Shown here: positions 36,775 through 64,000 of the stretch, piece by piece | Position numbering within the stretch: the first letter of the stretch is position 1 | How the letters are laid out: each line of letters begins with the position of its first letter | Source: Salvelinus alpinus | Taxonomy: Eukaryota > Chordata > Actinopteri > Salmoniformes > Salmonidae | Direction: 5' to 3' | Assembly: GCF_045679555.1 (NCBI RefSeq) | Contig: NC_092110.1 | Coordinates: 4,355,390-4,419,389, forward strand | Length of the DNA: 64,000 nucleotides | Translations under genes and position numbers: made by a program | The notes under the pieces: model-generated | The model's input: only the letters and a program-made list of their open reading frames with translations | Told to the model about the DNA's origin: nothing | Database searches by the model: none

Positions 36775-38835
36775 CCATTCTCCATGATGCTGACCAAAAT
36801 CTAAGATATGTGAAAACAGAGGAAAAAAAACAATGCATAAACCTGGATGCACATTGAGAAATATTATATTATGTAGAATTACCACTTTCAACTTGGTCAT
36901 TACATACAGCAATATTTCCGATATACTGGAGGGATAGCCTAGTTGTTTTGTGCCTTGGCCACGACTCCCCCAATCTATCGTAGCCTATTGGTTTGTAGAC
37001 GATCTCTCACCTGCTCTGCAATCTCTTGCCTCTTCAATTGCAGCATCTTCTGTTGCTCATTAGTGTGGTCAATAATGTTCTTTCCCCCAGCCAATATTTT
37101 GCTCTCCATAGCCTGGAGGGAAAGACACGTGGCAACATGGATAATTGATTATTGGAAAGACTGATGCTGTGTATCATGACCAATGAATCATTGCTCATAT
37201 TAAATATATCAAAATGCACTATTGTCTCATATACAGAAACAGAGAAAATAATCATATATTTATTGTCACCTTATATTTCTCAATAATCTTTTCCATGGAT
37301 TCCTGTTCCTTCTGCATGTGGTCCATCATCCTTTCATTTTCCATCTGCTCCTTCTCACCAAATGGCTTCCATTTCTCTCTGGCCCCTGGGCTGCTATGGG
37401 CGCTGGTGGGAAGAGCCTTTTTGGGGCTATCCTCCACAGAGCTAAATCTATGTATCGGTATCGTGGATGTACCTACTTTTTGGAGACGGCCCTCTACAGA
37501 GTTATCCATGGAGTTGAATCTACTTATCGCTATACTTCTTTCCTCCTCTTTCTTCCTCTTGCTTTCCTGTTCTTCCTTTATATAGTATTTTGCATTCCGC
37601 TCCCACTCTGCTTCCAGAGCCTTCCACAGTTCCGCATCCCTTTCTCTGTGAGCTACATCCTCCACAATCATACTTTTAGTCAGTCTTCTGCTATTCCTTC
37701 TCCTCCTCCTCTCCTTCGCCAGCGTCCCTCGCTCCTCCAGTTGGGCCTTCAGGCGGGTGATCTCCTCCTGAAACTCTCTCAGCAGAGCATCCTTTGGATC
37801 CTCGTTGATCTTGGGTTTGTTCTTTATATTTTTAGCCCTGTTAGCGTACCTTAGGGTCGTTAGGGACTCTTCATAATTCTTGGACGCTGGTCCCAGAGTG
37901 GCTACCATGACCGTCTTTGCATTGCCACCTAGTGAATCCTGGAGCAGGCGGGTAAGTTTAGAGTCCCTGTAAGGGATGTGTGTGCTCTTCCCATCCACCA
38001 GAGCTGAGATGACATTACCCAGTGCTGAGAGGGACAGGTTGATTTTGGTAGCCTCTTTCAGGCGTTCCCCATTAGCACCTGTCTTTCTCTGGCGTTCGCT
38101 GCCAGCCAGGTCAACCATGTTCAGCTTCCCAACCCGTATGTGGTCCTCTCCATCTGCACCTTTCTCACTGCACTCCACCGTGATCATGAAGATGGCATGG
38201 GACCGCGAGCTGCGTTCATTCATATTGGTGAACCCCACAGACCTGGACTGGTCTCCTATGTTCATGACATGTTCGATCTCCATGACATTCTTGCTGACAA
38301 CCGAAGACAGGTCTTTGACATAGACACCTGAATCTGGGTTTTCTTTGAGGTCTAGTTTCTTGTTGTTGTCCTTACATAACAGATCCCTGACCTCCTCCCG
38401 ATAGATCTCTAGATAGGATGCCCTCACTAAATATTGCTGATTCTGAGACCTGGAGATCTGTGTAAAAATGTGGTTAAATGAATTTGGGATGATCCCTCTC
38501 TCATTGTCTGTGGGCATACCTAGCATGGTGAAGGTTTTACCTGTCCCAGTTTGCCCATAAGCTAATATGGTCCCGTTGAATCCTTGCAACACGGAGTCTA
38601 CAAGGGGTCTAACTGTGTCGTCATAAATATCGCTCTGTTTCGACTCAGAGTCGTAGACTGCATCAAAGGTGAATGATTTCACGAGCTCTTCAGGTGACGC
38701 CCTTGGGTTCCTCAATGTGATCTGCCCCAGTTTTGTATTCACCTCCAATATGTTATCGTTGTCCATCGTCTCCTCTCTCCTGTTGAATGGGCGGCATCGC
38801 ACCACCACCTTCACAGCCTCGCACTGTCTCGACAT
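34576..38835 (-). CDS. kif3c: kif3c, kinesin-2 family motor subunit, complete 8-exon coding region
   Basis: Plus-end-directed kinesin-2 motor subunit; mammalian KIF3C pairs with KIF3A (family knowledge). Coding exons: 38835-37270, 37112-37011, 36543-36421, 36224-36106, 36001-35885, 35548-35437, 35117-34933, 34732-34576; 2,481 nt, 826 aa (human KIF3C about 793). Exon 1 alone encodes the motor domain and neck: P-loop GQTGTGKT (94-101), switch [10 protein letters not shown] (206-214), switch [10 protein letters not shown] (241-248), then the kinesin-2 neck ([20 protein letters not shown]). Exons 2-4 are coiled coil ([25 protein letters not shown]). Exons 5-7 hold the conserved tail ([35 protein letters not shown]). 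Exon 8 is a Ser-rich tail ending in TGA. KIF3C rather than KIF3B is supported by [16 protein letters not shown], the tail and synteny. It lacks the Gly-rich loop-11 insert of mammalian KIF3C. Confidence 0.93.
35391..35404. repeat. (AT)n microsatellite in kif3c intron 6
   Basis: Pure AT dinucleotide run. Confidence 0.9.
35651..35850. repeat. GGTTCTACCTGGAACC-type fold-back MITE in kif3c intron 5
   Basis: Multiple inverted and direct copies of GGTTCTACCTGGAACC and AGAACCCTTTTGG-like phrases between about 35651 and TCTAAGAGTGTA near 35850; a common teleost MITE. Confidence 0.7.
36720..36772. repeat. (AT)n microsatellite, about 26 units, in kif3c intron 2
   Basis: Uninterrupted AT repeat. Apparent open frames reading YIYIYI across it are artefacts. 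Confidence 0.95.
37270..38835 (-). CDS. kif3c: kif3c exon 1: entire motor domain and neck
   Basis: 1,566 nt, 522 codons, ending in phase 0 at IIEKYK with a GTGACA donor. The start context is AATAAATATGTCG. It holds every nucleotide-binding and microtubule-binding signature of the protein; after about residue 370 it becomes charged coiled coil with an Arg-rich patch ([10 protein letters not shown]). Confidence 0.94.
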
Positions 38836-39303
38836 ATTTATTCCTTCGATCCTTGACCGTAAAATTGATTTCTCCGCAACACTTCCACTGTATACGTCGC
38901 TAATCGCGCATCAAGGAGATTACACGTCTTGCACCGCAGCTCCGCTGAGCAATACTCAGGTAAACCAATTCATGTCATTCGCAGAAAATAATAACATTCT
39001 GTAATCGGACACACCTAACAACACGGACATACCCTGCGTAGCCTACATGTCTTTTCTCCAAATCTGAGGAATATTCTCCTTGATCCTGACAATGATAACT
39101 GCCTCCACCATTCTCATCAAACGGCATGCACCGCACCAAGGCTTCATGGTACAAAGGATGCTGCGCCACCACCGCTGGAAAATACCGCCGTCGGCCAGCC
39201 CTGCCCAACCCTGTATACGTCCCCAGTCCCCCGGTACACATCCTTCGCTCTGCTGCAGACAATAGGAACAAGGCATGTGACTCACGCCAACGAATTGGAT
39301 TAA

Positions 39304-39654
39304 AGGGGCAATCAGCAGTTGCTACATACATTTTTGGACTTAAATTGAAATGTACCCATTGATTCTTCAAGAATATAACTTCAATTCCTCATGAGCTTAG
39401 TTCAAATGTTCTACCATCTGAACCCAAAACACAAGCTTGTTTTACTCCAATGTCTGTAAACCAAGTAAAATGTTAACAAACATTATATAACCTCAAAACA
39501 TGGTTAAAACTATCAATTAATGGATGGTCAGCCCTTGCATCATAGCTCTGCCTGTGAATTGGAAAGTGGTTACATTTCTCCAGCCCCAGCCCTCTGCTTT
39601 TTTACCCGAAACAGGGGTGGGAAGGACTAGTTGTTTCTACTGCTGATTGCCGCT
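39304..39654. mobile_element. TTAA-flanked MITE, 351 bp, upstream of kif3c
   Basis: AGGGGCAATCAGCAGTTG at the left and CTACTGCTGATTGCCGCT at the right form inverted termini. TTAA on both sides (39300-39303, 39655-39658) suggests piggyBac-type mobilisation. About 470 bp from the kif3c start codon. Confidence 0.8.
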
Positions 39655-39946
39655 TTAAATCAAAATCTTGTAACTAGCCTAATGCAATTCTTTAATACAT
39701 GTGATCAAATAGGCCTAGGAAACAAATGACCCGTTTAGCCTACACATTTGACTTCAGCATAATTATTTATTCATTTACTGACTCTAAATATTCATACAAT
39801 CACTGCCCAAACCATGGAATAAAGACCTTAATAAATGTATTAAAAAAAAAATACATATAAAAATGTTTACCTCATTAGTAGATGACAATCAATAAAACAT
39901 GAACAAGCCAAGAAGAGTAGGACAAGACCAGTCACTTATGAAGGCT

Positions 39947-40053
39947 GAAATGGCACCCTATTCCCTTTATAGTGCACTCCTAGACCAGGGCCCCATAGGG
40001 CTCTGATCAAAAGTTGTGCACTACATTGGGAATATGGTGCCATTTGGGATGTA
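39947..40053. repeat. fold-back MITE (AAATGGCACCCTATTCCC type), well preserved
   Basis: AAATGGCACCCTATTCCCTT pairs with GGGAATATGGTGCCATTTGG; inner TAGTGCACTCCTAGACCAGGGCC pairs with GGGCTCTGATCAAAAGTTGTGCACTA. Hairpin-forming. Confidence 0.8.
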
Positions 40054-40241
40054 GTGATGGATTTCATTTACATTTGCATTGTGGGAAGACTAAGATTCCC
40101 CTTGGGTCTACTCCTGCCTCAGATGGATAATACAGTAAAATATTGTCAAAATGTTCAGAAAATACAAAAACCAACCAAACCATAAAAAATAGATTCCTGT
40201 TAGTCATGAATTCTGAAATCTCTGACTAGAACTTGAAAACA

Positions 40242-40247
40242 TTTATT
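40242..40247 (-). terminator. hadha: candidate hadha polyadenylation signal
   Basis: AATAAA on the minus strand about 415 nt beyond the hadha stop codon. A TTAA-flanked MITE (40314-40563) lies between them, so the 3' UTR would contain it. Confidence 0.35.
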
Positions 40248-40313
40248 TTGTTTAGTTATTTGTCAAAACAGGCCACTTTCATGATTTCTCTTCTGCAACC
40301 CAAACTTTAACTT

Positions 40314-40563
40314 AAAGGGATAGTTCCGAATTTTGGCAATGAAGCCCTTTCTCAATGTCCCCAAAGTCCGATGAACTCGTGGATAGAATGTGTACGTGTC
40401 TGCGGCCAGAATGAGGGAAGTTAGAGGTAGTTTTGCGAGCCAATGCTAACTAGCGTTAGCTTACGTTCAGTCTTTGCTCGAAGATAGTTCGCATATGGTT
40501 TTCACGAGTTAATCTGACTCTGGGGAAGTAGATAAAGGGTTTCATTGCCGAACCATCTCTTTA
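40314..40563. mobile_element. TTAA-flanked MITE, about 250 bp, in the probable hadha 3' UTR
   Basis: TTAAAGGGATAGTTC at the left, GAACCATCTCTTTAA at the right, inverted termini with TTAA. Lies about 100 bp downstream of the hadha stop codon. Confidence 0.7.
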
Positions 40564-40662
40564 AGCTCAAGGCTTATTTCTTTAACAGACAAATATACGG
40601 CCTAGGCCCATTCTAATGGCAGCCTGCTATTAGGTGGTAGTGATTCATGGTGGTGAGGAAAG

Positions 40663-63875
<23,213 letters not shown>

Positions 63876-63879
63876 CTTG

Positions 63880-64000
63880 GAAGATCAAGAACACCGAAAC
63901 AAACGGACTGCTGACAACCGGAAGACACATACTAAAGTGAGACAAAAGTCTGCTGTGCCCCTTGCAGACAGGCGAGACATAAAAGTATTTATATTGTAAA
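63880..64000. promoter_or_regulatory. hadha upstream region, probably one half of a bidirectional hadha/hadhb promoter
   Basis: Only about 120 bp lie between the hadha start and the window end. They contain ACCGGAAG (ETS/GABP core, CCGGAAG at 63918-63924 on the plus strand). In mammals HADHA and HADHB are head-to-head and share a promoter (established knowledge). No hadhb coding sequence is visible before the end, so the pairing is inferred. Confidence 0.4.

Noticed and set aside
36641-36912. Open frames encoding YIYIYIYI
   Set aside because: Translation of the (AT)n microsatellite in a kif3c intron; the same applies at 43842-44263.
37252-38835. Assignment of the kinesin as kif3b
   Set aside because: Loop 11 is kif3b-like, but the N-terminal [16 protein letters not shown], the tail and position beside asxl2 and hadha favour kif3c.
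38836-40662. A hidden rab10 or garem2 exon in the kif3c-hadha gap
   Set aside because: No GTPase motifs (GDSGVGKT, WDTAGQE, NKCD) or other recognisable coding sequence in any frame that I could find.

Overview
The window is eukaryotic, from a teleost fish and most likely a salmonid. It holds three intron-rich vertebrate genes, all read leftwards (minus strand), embedded in a very high load of Tc1/mariner-like elements, fold-back MITEs, LINEs and tRNA-derived SINEs. The repeat types (Tc1 families with ITRs such as CACTACCGTTCAAAAG or CAGTGGGGAGAACAAG, an HpaI-like SINE head, 'TTAA'-flanked MITEs) are those I know from salmonid genomes. The species cannot be fixed from sequence alone.

Layout. 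(1) 1-7.6 kb: intergenic / asxl2 3' flank with several repeats, plus a CpG-rich stretch near 1.8-2.7 kb that may be the promoter of the next gene to the left (dtnb is expected from human synteny). (2) 7.6-33.8 kb: asxl2, reconstructed as 13 coding exons giving 1,437 codons, including a 3-nucleotide microexon. (3) 34.6-38.8 kb: kif3c, 8 coding exons, 826 codons, with the whole motor domain in one exon. (4) 38.8-40.7 kb: short gap with MITEs and the hadha 3' flank. (5) 40.7-63.9 kb: hadha (mitochondrial trifunctional protein alpha), 20 coding exons, 763 codons, the same length as the human protein. The window ends 125 bp upstream of its start codon, where hadhb would be expected head-to-head. 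Every splice site I used is GT-AG and every exon joins in frame.

The gene order asxl2-kif3c-hadha matches human 2p23, except that rab10 and garem2, which lie between KIF3C and HADHA in human, do not fit in the 1.8 kb gap here. The genes do not form a functional system: asxl2 is a chromatin regulator, kif3c a microtubule motor subunit and hadha a fatty-acid oxidation enzyme. Their adjacency is ancient vertebrate synteny.

The introns are a stratified record of transposition. An L1-like LINE sits inside a Tc1 transposase gene with a 15-bp target duplication. A Tc1 element and a Tigger/pogo-like MITE sit inside another LINE. A hAT-like MITE sits inside a larger inverted-repeat element. Two 1,617-bp Tc1 copies share the same disabling lesion. 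I found no evidence of a novel multi-gene system. The points most worth following up are the asxl2 microexon, the transposon that begins 15 bp after the asxl2 stop codon, the missing loop-11 insert in kif3c, the TISU-like start of hadha, and the nested or shared-lesion transposons.
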